Source: Arthrobacter sp. GMC3
Lineage (GTDB): Bacteria > Actinomycetota > Actinomycetes > Actinomycetales > Micrococcaceae
Length of the DNA stretch: 64,000 nucleotides
Assembly (NCBI RefSeq): GCF_002929305.1
Contig: NZ_PJIO01000015.1
Location: forward strand, 1 to 64,000
Direction of reading: 5' to 3'
This document shows, piece by piece, positions 1 through 8,683 of this stretch. The notes under the pieces are model-generated. The model saw nothing but the letters and a program-made list of their open reading frames with translations, had not been told where the DNA came from and made no database searches. Each line of letters begins with the position of its first letter. The first letter of the stretch is position 1. Made by a program: the position numbers and the translations under genes.

Positions 1-911
1 CCATGGGGTTCACGCAAGGGGTTAGGGTAACTCTGCCCAACAACAACATCGGGCAAGGTCAACGTCTGATCGCGGGCGTGTACCTGGGCCAGCACGGGGA
101 GTGCCCCGAGAGGACTCAAATCGGCGATGTGGTTGCGGTCAATACCGATGCCGTCAAGGAGCGTCAGTGTCACCAGCGGGCCAAGGCCAGCGATCTGGTT
201 GCCGCTGAGGTCCAGTGAATGGATTTTGGTAAGTGTCGCCAGTGGGCCAAGGTCAGCGATCTGGTTCTCGGTCGCGTAGATAGTATTCAGCTGTGCCAGT
301 CCCGAGAGTGGATCCAGATTCACGATCTGGTTGGTGCCCATCGAGAGCCAGGCGAGCTGCGTCAGCGATGACAAAGGACCTAGGTCCGAGACCTGGTTAT
401 CGACTATGTTCAGCCAGTTGATCTTGTTCAGCGTGCTCAGCGGGCCCAGGTCCGAGAGGTGGTTTCCGCCCGCGGAGATGGCGATCATGTTCGTCAACGA
501 GCCCAGCGGGGTCAGGTCCGTGACCAGGTTATTGGAGAAGTTGAGCTGCGTGAGAGTCGTGACGCCTTGCAGTGGGCTCAGATCGGATACGGCGTTGTTC
601 CCGAAGGATAGATCCCACAGCGAGGTCAGTTTTTGAATGCCTCCCAGGTTCGTGATCCCCAGGTTGTAACAGTTGAGCTGGGTGATGCCAGCAGCCTGGG
701 TGGTGGCGACCGGTGCGGTATCAGGCTGGCCGAGTCGCTGATTGACACAGGCCTGCAACGCTGGATCGGCGAAGCTCACATCGGCAGCATTCGCAGGGGC
801 AGCAGCAAGAAGCGAGCCGAGGCCAAGGACTGTAGCCAACGCGACCGCCCCCAGCGCCTTGCCGGACGGCCGGCGTCGGGTACTGCGGGCGGCAAGTGAT
901 TCAACGATCAT
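1..911 (-). CDS. Secreted leucine-rich-repeat (internalin-like) protein, C-terminus beyond window
   Basis: The reading frame starts at an ATG at 909-911 behind a GGAGA ribosome site and stays open to the window edge, so only about 303 N-terminal residues are visible. A basic N-region followed by a hydrophobic stretch ending APANAA (residues about 17-43) looks like a Sec signal peptide. From about residue 75, repeats of roughly 21-22 residues of the form L..L..L.L..N.I.DL.PL are seen (for example NQVSDLGPLSSLTQL), as in internalin-type LRR proteins. The last visible part (SYPNPLRE) resembles the transition into a post-LRR Ig-like region, as in related proteins. LRRs of this type bind proteins or glycans. 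The ligand and any cell-wall anchor cannot be judged because the C-terminus is missing. Confidence 0.8.
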   Translation of the reverse strand, partial: MIVESLAARSTRRRPSGKALGAVALATVLGLGSLLAAAPANAADVSFADPALQACVNQRLGQPDTAPVATTQAAGITQLNCYNLGITNLGGIQKLTSLWDLSFGNNAVSDLSPLQGVTTLTQLNFSNNLVTDLTPLGSLTNMIAISAGGNHLSDLGPLSTLNKINWLNIVDNQVSDLGPLSSLTQLAWLSMGTNQIVNLDPLSGLAQLNTIYATENQIADLGPLATLTKIHSLDLSGNQIAGLGPLVTLTLLDGIGIDRNHIADLSPLGALPVLAQVHARDQTLTLPDVVVGQSYPNPLREPH

Positions 912-1167
912 AGGGTCTCCTCTGGAATCGCCCACAGCTGCCTGCCGGGAATCCCGGGGCCAAACATAGGCTGTCGATTGGCAAGCACCGCTCTGAGCAG
1001 CTTGCCTATATCTGCAGGAGAGTCATTTCGAGACTGGTTATGACGCCAAAACAAAAAGAGATCTTTTCACCCTAGGCCGAACGCCCGCTCACCGCTGCTG
1101 GAAAGAGCCCTTAGCTAAACACTGGCGCGCAGGGGTTCCTTGCCGAACGCAAGCGTAGGATCAGCTC

Positions 1168-1524
1168 ATGAGTACCGAAGTCAGCACGTACCTGGCCACG
1201 ATCGAGGGTGCCGATCGCACCGCCCTGGAACGCGTCTACGCGATCGCCCGTGAAATTGTCCCCGAGGCCGAGGAGGGCACCAGCTACGCCATGGCCGCAC
1301 TCATCTATCGGGGAAAGAGCCTGCTCGCCACAGTGCAAGCAAAGAAGTTCCTAGCCCTGTACCCCTACAGCGGTGCGGTGGTAGCGGCAACACTGGACGC
1401 GCTGGCAGATTTCGACACAACAACCGGAAGCATCCACTACTCCGCAGCACATCAGCTTCCCGACGACGTCGTACGGCGCATCGTCCAAACACGGCGGGAC
1501 GAGATTGATGCAAAAGCCCGTTAG
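1168..1524 (+). CDS. DUF1801 (YdhG/iron-chaperone-like) family protein
   Basis: A 118-residue protein that resembles the DUF1801 family throughout: an N-terminal helix, EAEEGTSYAMAALIYRGKSLL, AKKFLALYPYSGA, and a C-terminal helix that usually ends the domain. The family includes proteins compared with the frataxin-like fold and proposed as intracellular iron chaperones, but the biochemical role is not settled. The ATG at 1168 follows AGGA at a suitable distance. It lies between the divergent LRR gene and a small reductase-like gene on the same strand, 43 bp downstream. No signal peptide or membrane segment is seen, so it should be cytoplasmic. Confidence 0.7.
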   Translation: MSTEVSTYLATIEGADRTALERVYAIAREIVPEAEEGTSYAMAALIYRGKSLLATVQAKKFLALYPYSGAVVAATLDALADFDTTTGSIHYSAAHQLPDDVVRRIVQTRRDEIDAKAR

Positions 1525-1567
1525 GCCAGCGGGTGACGTCATGATCGATCGGGTTTAGGCTGGCACC

Positions 1568-2116
1568 GTGCAGCCACTTCGGTACTCCATCAATGTCACC
1601 TTGGACGGATGCAGCGACCATCGCACCATGATCGCCGATCCTGACATGCATCGCCATGCCGTGGAGAACTTCGCCCGGGCCGACGCACTTCTCTTTGGCC
1701 GGGTCACGTACCAAATGATGGAGACCGCCTGGCGGCCATCGATGCAATCGGGGGCCAGACTCACGTGGATGGAGCCCTTTGCCAAGACCATCGACGCGGC
1801 CAAAAAGTACGTTGTATCCAGCACCCTGAACCGGGTCGATTGGAATGCGGAGTTGCTACGCGGGGATCTGGAGACGGCCGTTCAAGCGCTCAAACGCCAG
1901 CCTGGCAAGGGACTTTTCGTGGGCGGCGTGATGCTCCCCATGGCGTTGGCACAGCTGGGTTTGATCGACGAGTACGAGTTCGTGGTGCAGCCCGCGATTG
2001 TTGGCCATGGGCCTTCATTGTTCGCGGGACTGGCCCAGCGCGTCGATTTGCGGCTAGTGAGCCAGCTGGAGTTCGCCTCTGGCGCGGTAGCACTGCGCTA
2101 TGAGCCCAAAAAGTAG
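1568..2116 (+). CDS. Dihydrofolate reductase / RibD C-terminal-like family protein
   Basis: A 182-residue protein with the usual features of the RibD_C/DHFR-like family of small single-domain proteins: an N-terminal strand and turn (RYSINVTLDGCSDH), ARADALLFGRVTYQMM, a Lys-rich strand (KKYVVSST), GLFVGGVMLPMALAQLGLIDEYEFVVQPAIVGHGPSLF and a final strand. Many actinobacterial members are annotated as putative NADPH-dependent reductases, but the substrate is generally unknown. The start is GTG at 1568 with only a weak upstream purine stretch, so the exact start is less certain than the frame. It may be co-transcribed with the DUF1801 gene. Confidence 0.75.
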   Translation: MQPLRYSINVTLDGCSDHRTMIADPDMHRHAVENFARADALLFGRVTYQMMETAWRPSMQSGARLTWMEPFAKTIDAAKKYVVSSTLNRVDWNAELLRGDLETAVQALKRQPGKGLFVGGVMLPMALAQLGLIDEYEFVVQPAIVGHGPSLFAGLAQRVDLRLVSQLEFASGAVALRYEPKK

Positions 2117-2150
2117 CCGGGCAAGTGCGGGATTAGGACAGTTCGCCGCC

Positions 2151-2813
2151 CTATTGCGGTGAAACGGGTGAAGTTCCGTCCAGGCGTGAGCGAAGTACCT
2201 GCAGGCCAGGTCCCCGGAGCTCCTCAAGGTAAGTTGCGCGTCCGGCCATCGCCATCACCAGGGCAAGGGTCGAGCCTGTGACCGCAGGCCCCGCACCTGC
2301 GGTGAAGGGACCGTCGTCGGCAGTCAACTGAAGTCCCGCGGCGCGCGTACCGCTGGCAACCGCGAAGTTACGGCTTGCATAGAATTCGGCGACAGGGCTC
2401 AAGGCATCAATGCTCGGAAGGTGGGCAAGTCCCAGGGGTTGGCGGATATCTTGGGCATGCACTAAAACTTCCCCCAAGTAGGCAGGGGTGTGGGAGGAGG
2501 GTGCCACGGTGTTAGTGACGACGGCGCGAAACTGGGCCAGGGTTTCGGCCGGCGTGGCGCCGAGGTGCTCCTGGAGCCGGCGCTGATTGTGCACGTCCGG
2601 TCGGAAACGCGCACCGAGCATGCTGCGCATCCATCGCCACTGGTTCAGGCTTGCCGCGGCCGTCAAATGCGCCAGAACTTGTTCAACGTCCCACTGCCCG
2701 CAGAGCGTCGGGTGATGCCACTGCTCTGCGGTGAGAGCCGCCAAATCCTCCGCCAAAGCAGCGCGCTCAGCATGTACAAGGGCCCAAAGCCGGTCCTGTG
2801 ATTTTTGTGCCAT
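2151..2813 (-). CDS. Maleylpyruvate isomerase-like (TIGR03083/DinB-fold) protein
   Basis: A 220-residue protein of the actinobacterial TIGR03083 family. Helix 1 (LVHAERAALAEDLAAL), the signature WHHPTLCGQWDVEQVLAHL and the later VHAQDIRQPLGL are recognisable. These proteins share the four-helix metal-binding fold of mycothiol-dependent maleylpyruvate isomerase and DinB; two of the metal-ligand histidines typical of the fold (in AHLT and VHAQD) are visible. Mycothiol-dependent chemistry is a family-level guess, and the substrate is unknown. The ATG at 2813 follows AAAGGA about 11 bases upstream. It is convergent with the reductase-like gene, with 34 bp between them. Confidence 0.7.
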   Translation of the reverse strand: MAQKSQDRLWALVHAERAALAEDLAALTAEQWHHPTLCGQWDVEQVLAHLTAAASLNQWRWMRSMLGARFRPDVHNQRRLQEHLGATPAETLAQFRAVVTNTVAPSSHTPAYLGEVLVHAQDIRQPLGLAHLPSIDALSPVAEFYASRNFAVASGTRAAGLQLTADDGPFTAGAGPAVTGSTLALVMAMAGRATYLEELRGPGLQVLRSRLDGTSPVSPQ

Positions 2814-2881
2814 AGCGTGAATGTCCTTTGTGCCGTTTAAGTGGTTCCAATCCTACGTCCACCCTTGAACTTCCAGCCGCA

Positions 2882-3787
2882 CTACTCGATCAGGAGCACC
2901 AGCTTCACGCGCGCTTGCCCGTCCTCGCTGACGCGATGGGCCTGTGCGATCTCGGCGAGCGGAAAGGTTTGAACCACCGGAAGCGTGAAGCGTTCGGACT
3001 CGATCAGTTCTCCGATCTCATCCAGCACGTGCAGGGCCCGTCCGGAGTCGCCGTGGCTGAACCTAACGCCGTGCTCCTGTGCCCCAGCAAAGTCGGCGAT
3101 GGTCAGTACGTTATCCGGGCCACCTGCCAGTTCGATGAGTTCTGGGAGAACGCCGCTTCCGGCAATGTCCAGGGCCAGGTCGACGCCGTCGGACGCCAGC
3201 GCACGAACACGACCGCTAAGCCCCTCACCATAGGCCACCGGCTCAGCCCCCAAGGATCGAAGGTAGTCATGATTTGCCGCACTGGCGGTTCCGATCACCC
3301 GTGCATCACGCGCCACGGCGAGCTGGACGGCTGCGGCGCCAACGGCACCCGAGGCGCCGTTGATGAGTACCGTGCTGCCGCTGGTGACGCCGAGTTGGTC
3401 CAGTGCGCGGGTAGCCGTTTCGATGGCCGCGGGCAGGGCGGCCGCGCCAGGGAAGTCAAGCGCAGCAGGGATCGGTGCAAAGTAGCTCAGCACAGCCAGC
3501 TGAGCCTGGGCTGCACCGTCAATACAGAAGCCAAAAACCCGGTCGCCAACGGCTACACCGGTGACACCGGCACCGATCTCATCGACGATTCCGGCAGCCT
3601 CGTAACCCAAGGTTTGCGGGAGTTCCGGGTCCATCAGGCCTTTGCGTTTCTTCCAGTCGCTGGCATTGACGCCAGCCGCTCGGACCGCGATCCTCACCTG
3701 GCCTGGGCCGGCGTGCGGCTCCGGGAGATCCACAATCTCGAGGACCTCTGGGCCACCGAACCGGCTAAAACGTGCTGCTTTCATCAT
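2882..3787 (-). CDS. Zinc-free NADP-dependent alcohol dehydrogenase/quinone oxidoreductase (MDR family)
   Basis: About 301 residues from the chosen start. The N-terminal GroES-like domain (MKAARFSRFGGPEVLEIVDL) and the nucleotide-binding segment (VLINGASGAVGAAAVQLA) are typical of the quinone oxidoreductase branch of the medium-chain dehydrogenases. The Cys/His zinc ligands of the zinc-dependent branch are absent. It probably reduces quinones or enones with NADPH; the substrate is unknown. An upstream extension to 3907 in the same frame is unlikely because the family starts at MKA and GGGAGCGAGGA lies directly before the ATG pair at 3787/3784. Which of the two ATGs is used is open. It is divergent from the TetR-type regulator gene beyond an 839-bp gap. 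Confidence 0.85.
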   Translation of the reverse strand: MMKAARFSRFGGPEVLEIVDLPEPHAGPGQVRIAVRAAGVNASDWKKRKGLMDPELPQTLGYEAAGIVDEIGAGVTGVAVGDRVFGFCIDGAAQAQLAVLSYFAPIPAALDFPGAAALPAAIETATRALDQLGVTSGSTVLINGASGAVGAAAVQLAVARDARVIGTASAANHDYLRSLGAEPVAYGEGLSGRVRALASDGVDLALDIAGSGVLPELIELAGGPDNVLTIADFAGAQEHGVRFSHGDSGRALHVLDEIGELIESERFTLPVVQTFPLAEIAQAHRVSEDGQARVKLVLLIE

Positions 3788-4626
3788 TCCTCGCTCCCAC
3801 CGCGGCCACCAAGGCCGTCCACCATAGTCAACCATGTGCGAGCGCGCGAAGGCATGGCCGACGCTGTCGGTGAATCCGTTCGGGTTCGTGGAGCTTGCAT
3901 GGCACATCGCGGCGCGAATTTGTACCGGATCACGGGCCTAGTGCAGCCGGGCGTTCGTGTCCCCGGCGACTGGCTTTTTGCCTCTATCGGGCGCTCAGTA
4001 GGCCCTGATCTATGCGGCAGCGGCCTGAGACTCTGTGGATTTGAAGTGCTGTCAAAGTGCGGTCGAAGTATCGACCGCACTTCCCCCAACAGAGAGCAAG
4101 TGACGCTTCAGCGAATCCTGAATCGTCTCTAGTGTGAGTTTAGAGCCCGGATGAATCAAAAACAAACTGACCAACCCGATTGTTTGTGACCTCCTCAGGT
4201 TTACTGCGATACCCCGGACGGCGCAGGTTTCATTGTCTTGAAGCCTGGGCGGCAGTTCGGAGCAGTCGGGCCCCAGTGACGGCTCCGAGGATGTGGCGGG
4301 GAGGGCCTGACCGGGTTGAGGATGAGCGAGCGGGAGGCATTTACCAGCTGCCATCATTTTCAACAACCCCTGTGGGGTCCGCCCCGAACGCGGTGGTAGC
4401 GTGGGAGCTCCGAGTCCTGCGTTGAGGCTGGCGCAAAAGCATTGCTGTTAGTTGCGCATGATCCGAAGATTCGGCAGAGGCAGCGACGCGGCTTCCTATG
4501 ATTGTGCAGGTAACAAGACCTAGGATTCTGGAACCGACACCACTGGCGGGCAATGGTCTCGGCTCTTCGTTGAAAGCAAGATTTAGAGTATCCCCGATTG
4601 TCACGCAGAGAAGGTCCACCCTCACC
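3788..4626. other. Long intergenic region between divergent MDR oxidoreductase and TetR genes
   Basis: 839 bp without a convincing gene. A 104-codon minus-strand frame (4052-4366) and plus-strand frames have no recognisable motif or good ribosome site and look like chance GC-rich ORFs. The region holds a perfect hairpin at 4055-4082 (separate entry) and is locally less GC-rich around 4100-4200 and 4560-4630. It must contain the promoters of both divergent genes. A decayed gene cannot be excluded. Confidence 0.5.
4055..4082. repeat. Perfect 12-bp inverted repeat, 4-base loop
   Basis: AAGTGCGGTCGA at 4055-4066 and its exact complement at 4071-4082 with loop AGTA. No clear T-run follows on either strand. 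It could be an operator or a hairpin; no gene ends immediately next to it. Confidence 0.6.
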
Positions 4627-5211
4627 ATGCAACAACGTGCCAAAGACACACGCCGGGCCATCATTGAAGGGGCAGCGCTGGTCTTCGACGAAAAGGGCTA
4701 CGCGAACGCGAGCCTGAGCGACATCACTGTGCGTGCAGCGGTGACCCGGGGCGCTCTCTACTTTCATTTCGAGTCAAAAGAGGAGCTCGCCCTAGCCGTG
4801 ATCGCGGAGCAGCATTTGCGCGTCCGCGATCTATCAGCGGACCTGGCAAGCTCCGGAGGGCCAGCACTTCAAACAATCATTGGCATGTGCAGGCTCTTCG
4901 GCCACCAACTGCTCGATGACTCGGTGGTGAGGGCCGGCATCCGTCTAACCTTTGAGTCGTCGGCCTTCAGCGCCAATGTCGCTTCGCCCTACAGGGACTG
5001 GATCACGACAATGGAGGCCCTCCTACGTCAGGCCCAGATCGAAGAAACCGTGGCAGACGATATCGACCCGGCGGCTTTTGCCCGTTACCTCGTTTCCTCC
5101 TTTACCGGGGTGCAGTTGGTATCGAACGTGTTGACATCACGCGAGGACGTCCTGCAACGGATCGATGAAATGTGGGAGTTCACCTTGCGAGCACTCGCCC
5201 CAGCCCGGTAA
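4627..5211 (+). CDS. TetR-family regulator, ScbR/gamma-butyrolactone-receptor-like
   Basis: A 194-residue protein. The N-terminal helix-turn-helix region (TRRAIIEGAALVFDEKGYANASLSDI, then VTRGALYFHFESKEELALAVI) is the standard TetR DNA-binding domain, and its wording is closest to the ScbR/ArpA-like autoregulator-receptor group of streptomycetes. The C-terminal ligand domain is too variable to name a ligand. The ATG at 4627 starts right at the conserved domain; the frame is open further upstream to 4498, but that extension lacks domain character. The long upstream gap and divergent oxidoreductase suggest it could regulate itself and that gene (inference). A strong hairpin follows the gene. 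Confidence 0.8.
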   Translation: MQQRAKDTRRAIIEGAALVFDEKGYANASLSDITVRAAVTRGALYFHFESKEELALAVIAEQHLRVRDLSADLASSGGPALQTIIGMCRLFGHQLLDDSVVRAGIRLTFESSAFSANVASPYRDWITTMEALLRQAQIEETVADDIDPAAFARYLVSSFTGVQLVSNVLTSREDVLQRIDEMWEFTLRALAPAR

Positions 5212-5295
5212 CGGGCCACTACGACGCGATAGCCATGGTGGAGCTCGTTGGGAAGATTTGACCTGAGTGAGCAAAAACCTTTAGGCTCGTTGGAG

Positions 5296-5336
5296 ATGGC
5301 CTCACCAGTTGTCCCCCAATAAACTGGTGAGGCCAT
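5296..5336 (+). terminator. Perfect 15-bp hairpin downstream of the TetR gene
   Basis: ATGGCCTCACCAGTT at 5296-5310 and its exact complement at 5322-5336 with an 11-base loop. It starts 85 bp after the regulator's stop codon and precedes the lipoprotein gene. There is no good U-tract, so termination is an inference from position. Confidence 0.6.
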
Positions 5337-5461
5337 TCTCATGTCCGCTGTGAATCGTGTTGGCATTTAGCCGCGTTCCGTAGCCGCCTACCTTCCCCCC
5401 ATCCTGGCAAATACCTTCCAGGGGTTGCCACGCCGATTCTCCCTCACGTAGTGTTCCGGGC

Positions 5462-6127
5462 ATGGTGGCACCCGGGGGAAAAACACGTTTTGCCTTGCGC
5501 AGCAAGGCGCTGCCCTTCCTGGCCTGTCTGGCCCTGGTGTCCGCTGCTACGGCATGTGCATCCCCTCCCCCGTCAAGTGTTGGACACGAGACCTTCAACG
5601 TCGCCACGCCAGCAGTCCCCGCGGTCCAACCCTCGTTGAGAGCGGGACTGCCGCCGGGGATGACTATTGCACCCATGCCGCCAGCACCTGTGGCCCCAGC
5701 CAACCCGGGTCCCGACGACTGCCCGGGAATGCTTTCACAAGCCACACCCGGCAACGAAACACTTCTGTGCCAGTACTTCACCTCCGGTTCCCTCCAGCCA
5801 GCCTCAGTACCCCGCGGTCCGGGGATAGATTCCGGCACCTACGCCGTGAGGTTTGCCAGCGTTGGCGGGAGTGCATGGATGACGGTGCGGATTCCTTGTG
5901 CCGCCTACTTGGTGAAGGTCACCATCTCCGGGTCCACCATCACCCCCGCCCCTGACACCATCAAGAGCGTGGTGGGCACCTGCGATTTCCCCTGGAACGC
6001 GGAACAGGAACGAATGGCTAGAAACGTTCTAAGTCCCCTGAAGTTCGAACAACGCCCTGACGACATTTTCCTGGGCAACGCTGGCTGGGGAATTACGCTG
6101 AACCGAACGCCCTACGACGCCGACTAG
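5462..6127 (+). CDS. Putative lipoprotein with META/HslJ-like C-terminal domain
   Basis: A 221-residue protein. The N-terminus has basic residues, a hydrophobic core (ALPFLACLALVSAATA) and a lipobox-like Cys at residue 32, so it is probably a membrane-anchored lipoprotein. A Pro/Ala-rich linker follows (about 35-85). The C-terminal part (about 120-215: AWMTVRIPC, VTISGSTITPAP, VGTCDFPWNAEQERM, and a closing strand) follows the pattern of META/HslJ-like domains, in which MTxMxC and E-rich helices recur. HslJ of Escherichia coli is linked to novobiocin resistance; no function is assigned here. It stands alone between a hairpin and a small membrane-protein gene. Confidence 0.6.
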   Translation: MVAPGGKTRFALRSKALPFLACLALVSAATACASPPPSSVGHETFNVATPAVPAVQPSLRAGLPPGMTIAPMPPAPVAPANPGPDDCPGMLSQATPGNETLLCQYFTSGSLQPASVPRGPGIDSGTYAVRFASVGGSAWMTVRIPCAAYLVKVTISGSTITPAPDTIKSVVGTCDFPWNAEQERMARNVLSPLKFEQRPDDIFLGNAGWGITLNRTPYDAD

Positions 6128-6172
6128 TACCGATTCATTGACGGCCCTCGGGGTTGGTGCTAGAAACGCGAT

Positions 6173-6664
6173 ATGCCTAGTTCACGCCTGAGAGTGCATG
6201 CGGTCATCGTGTTGTGGCTCTTCGGTCTGCAATTCCTTGCCGGCATGATCCTCAACCTTTTCGTTGAACTGCCAACCACCCATCCAGGTGCGGGAGGCGA
6301 ATATTTCTCCAGCTCCTGGAAGAGTCTTCTCTGGTCAATGAGCGACGGCGGAGGATGGGCCCTGCTGATCCACGCGTGGCTGGCAGTACTTCTGTTCGCC
6401 GGCACACTGGGCCTCTTTCTGCGCAGCCTCCCCGCTGGCGGGCGCCACTGGCGATGGCCCAGCAGCATCGCCGCCTTGTTCACCTTGGGAGCACTTTTCA
6501 ACGGGCTGAGCTTCGCCGACTACGGGGAAGACTTCAGTTCCATGATCATGGCGCTCTGCTGGCTTGTGGCGGTGGCCCTGCTGGTTTTTGCCCTTGTCCG
6601 TACGGGGAGAAAACCCGAGCCGTCAGCGAAACCTGCGGGGCCGCCCACTCGCCAGAGCCAGTAG
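6173..6664 (+). CDS. Small hypothetical membrane protein (four predicted TM segments)
   Basis: 163 residues with four hydrophobic segments at about 10-30, 62-82, 98-115 and 124-143, and a basic, Pro-rich C-terminal tail that should be cytoplasmic. I do not recognise the family. It starts 46 bp after the lipoprotein gene on the same strand and may share its transcript. It is convergent with hutI, with about 40 bp between the stops. The length and spacing of the segments look like a four-helix bundle membrane protein, but no motif supports a function. Confidence 0.55.
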   Translation: MPSSRLRVHAVIVLWLFGLQFLAGMILNLFVELPTTHPGAGGEYFSSSWKSLLWSMSDGGGWALLIHAWLAVLLFAGTLGLFLRSLPAGGRHWRWPSSIAALFTLGALFNGLSFADYGEDFSSMIMALCWLVAVALLVFALVRTGRKPEPSAKPAGPPTRQSQ

Positions 6665-6703
6665 TTTCGGCACTACGGCGGCCGTTCCCGCCCGGGACTG
6701 TGC

Positions 6704-7915
6704 CTAGACGGCCCTGACCCCGGCCCGCCACACGGCGTGGGTCAGCGGAATGCCGGGGCGGTAGGCCAAGTGCGTTGCGGAGGGCGCCTTGAGCATGTGG
6801 AAGTCCGCCCGGTGCCCCACGGCGATGGACCCCACCGCGCGCTTGCCGTCCTCATCCAGTCCCGATTCCCGGCCCAGTGCCAGCGCACCCCCATAGGTGG
6901 CGGCCCGGACTGCCTCGTGAACGGAAAGATGCATCTGCAGCACCGCCGTCGTCACGCAGAACGCCACCGACGAGGTGTACGACGTGCCAGGGTTGCAATT
7001 GGAGGCAATGGCCAGCTGCACGCCAGCGTCCAAAAGTCGACGCGCGGGGGCCAGCGGCTGCCGGGTGGACAAGTCACAGGCGGGCAGCACCGTGGCAACC
7101 GTGCCACGCACCCCACTGCCCCGGACCACATCCCAGCCCGACCATGAACGCGCCAAGGCATCGACGTCGTCGTCCGTGAGGAAGTTGACGTGATCAACGC
7201 TCGCGGCCCCAAACTCCACGGCCAGGGCCACACCGGCGCCCGGGCCCAGCTGGTTGCCGTGTACGCGCAAGCCAAGCCCGGCATCGCGGGAGGCCGTCAG
7301 CACCTGGCGGGACTGCTCGGGGGTGAAGGCGCCGGTTTCGCAAAACACGTCGGCCCATTTCGCATAAGGGCGGACGGCGTCGAGCATGTCCCCGCAGACC
7401 AGATCCGTGTACTCCTGGGCATCCATGCCCGACGGGACCAGGTGCGCGCCCAGGTAGGTGACATCATCGGCCACGGTGGAGGCGATCCTGGCGCTGCGCC
7501 GCTCATTCTCCACATCCAGCCCATAGCCGGTCTTGGTCTCAATGTAGGTGGTGCCCTGCGATACCGCCTCCGCCACTCGTCCCATCGCCATGCGGGTGAG
7601 GTCGTAGTCGCTGGCCGCGCGCGTGGCGTTGACCGAGACGGCAATCCCGCCGGCGCTGTAGCTCTCCCCCGCCATCCGGGCCTCAAACTCGGCGGTCCTG
7701 TCGCCGGCGAAAACCAGGTGCGTATGCGAGTCCACCCACCCGGGCAGCACCGCCCTGCCCTGCGCGTCGGTGCGCACATCGGCTGCCGGGGCCTTGTCCG
7801 CGGGACCAATCCATGCGATCCGCTCCCCCTCCATCACCACGGCGGCGTCGCGCAGGGTGCCGAGCTGTTGGTCCTGGGTCATCAATTCACCGATGTTGGT
7901 GATCAGTTCACTCAT
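6704..7915 (-). CDS. hutI: Imidazolonepropionase
   Basis: 403 residues from the ATG at 7915 (MSELITNIGELMT). It hydrolyses 4-imidazolone-5-propionate to N-formimino-L-glutamate, the third step of histidine degradation, in the cytoplasm. The amidohydrolase metal motif (WVDSHTHLVFAGDR), the substrate-loop segment (GESYSAGGIAVSVNATRAA), the histidine in RVHGNQLGPG and the SNCNPGTSYTSS segment are conserved. The frame is open upstream to 8092, but the family start is at MSEL. The other hut genes (hutH, hutU, hutG) are not in this window, so hutI is either at the end of a split locus or isolated. A LysE-type exporter gene is divergent. Confidence 0.92.
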   Translation of the reverse strand: MSELITNIGELMTQDQQLGTLRDAAVVMEGERIAWIGPADKAPAADVRTDAQGRAVLPGWVDSHTHLVFAGDRTAEFEARMAGESYSAGGIAVSVNATRAASDYDLTRMAMGRVAEAVSQGTTYIETKTGYGLDVENERRSARIASTVADDVTYLGAHLVPSGMDAQEYTDLVCGDMLDAVRPYAKWADVFCETGAFTPEQSRQVLTASRDAGLGLRVHGNQLGPGAGVALAVEFGAASVDHVNFLTDDDVDALARSWSGWDVVRGSGVRGTVATVLPACDLSTRQPLAPARRLLDAGVQLAIASNCNPGTSYTSSVAFCVTTAVLQMHLSVHEAVRAATYGGALALGRESGLDEDGKRAVGSIAVGHRADFHMLKAPSATHLAYRPGIPLTHAVWRAGVRAV

Positions 7916-8040
7916 CTGACCAGCGTACGACGCCGAGGGGCTGGCTCGGGCGCCCTGGGTGACGGGCGCGTCTGGCATGGCAGACGGTGTGCGGGCCCCG
8001 AGCTTGCGGGCAGGCAGTGCGGGCCCGGAGAATGGTGTCC

Positions 8041-8682
8041 ATGACTTTGGTTTCCCTGCTCGCCTTTGCCGGACTCTGCCTGATGCTGGCATTGATCCCC
8101 GGTCCAGACACCTTCATGGTCCTGCGCATCTCACTCAACCGTGCAAGCGCCGGCATTGCGGCGGCGGCCGGCTCGGGTGTAGGCGCCCTGGTGTGGGCCG
8201 CGCTTGTCGGGTTTGGGCTGGCAGCCATTTTGGAACAGTCCGCGGAGATGTTCCGGTGGATCAAGATCGCCGGCGGGCTCTACCTTCTCTACCTAGGCGT
8301 CTCATCCTTTATCAAGGCGCGCAAGGCGGCTGCGGCCGGGGCGGCCACGCAGGAGGGCAGTCAGCCGCTGGTCTACAGCAAGCGTGCCGGATTTGGTGCG
8401 GGCATGGTTTCCACGCTGCTCAACCCCAAAGTGGGCTTGTTTTATTTGGCCGTGGTGCCACAGTTCATCCCCCACGGCGGCAACACGCTGGCCATGGCCA
8501 TGGTGTTGGGCCTGACGCTTGCCGTGATCGGCTTCCTGTACCTGAGCGTGATTGCGCTCGTGGCCTACAAGGCTATGAAGTGGCTGCGCAAGCCTAAGGT
8601 CAACACCCTAATCGAACGCATCAGCAGCGGCATCTTGGCCGTCCTGGGCGTCGGTGTCATGGCGTCGGGCGCCACCAGCTGA
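8041..8682 (+). CDS. LysE/RhtB-family amino-acid exporter
   Basis: 213 residues, about six TM segments, with the family signature near the N-terminus (MLALIPGPDTFMVLR) and the conserved LNPKVGLFYLAVVPQF in the middle. The family exports amino acids such as lysine, homoserine, threonine and homoserine lactones across the cytoplasmic membrane; the substrate here is not identifiable. GGAG at 8027-8030 is well spaced for the ATG at 8041; an ATG at 8032 is possible but too close to it. Its neighbours act on histidine (hutI) and threonine (tdh-kbl), which fits amino-acid homeostasis but is not proof. Confidence 0.85.
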   Translation: MTLVSLLAFAGLCLMLALIPGPDTFMVLRISLNRASAGIAAAAGSGVGALVWAALVGFGLAAILEQSAEMFRWIKIAGGLYLLYLGVSSFIKARKAAAAGAATQEGSQPLVYSKRAGFGAGMVSTLLNPKVGLFYLAVVPQFIPHGGNTLAMAMVLGLTLAVIGFLYLSVIALVAYKAMKWLRKPKVNTLIERISSGILAVLGVGVMASGATS

Positions 8683-8683
8683 T

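Noticed and set aside
2828..4132. 434-codon plus-strand open frame
   Set aside because: It is antisense to the MDR oxidoreductase, whose reading frame has clear family motifs; the plus-strand product has no recognisable domain.
4052..4366. 104-codon minus-strand frame in the long gap before the TetR gene
   Set aside because: No convincing ribosome site, domain or hydrophobic pattern; its end overlaps the perfect hairpin at 4055-4082.
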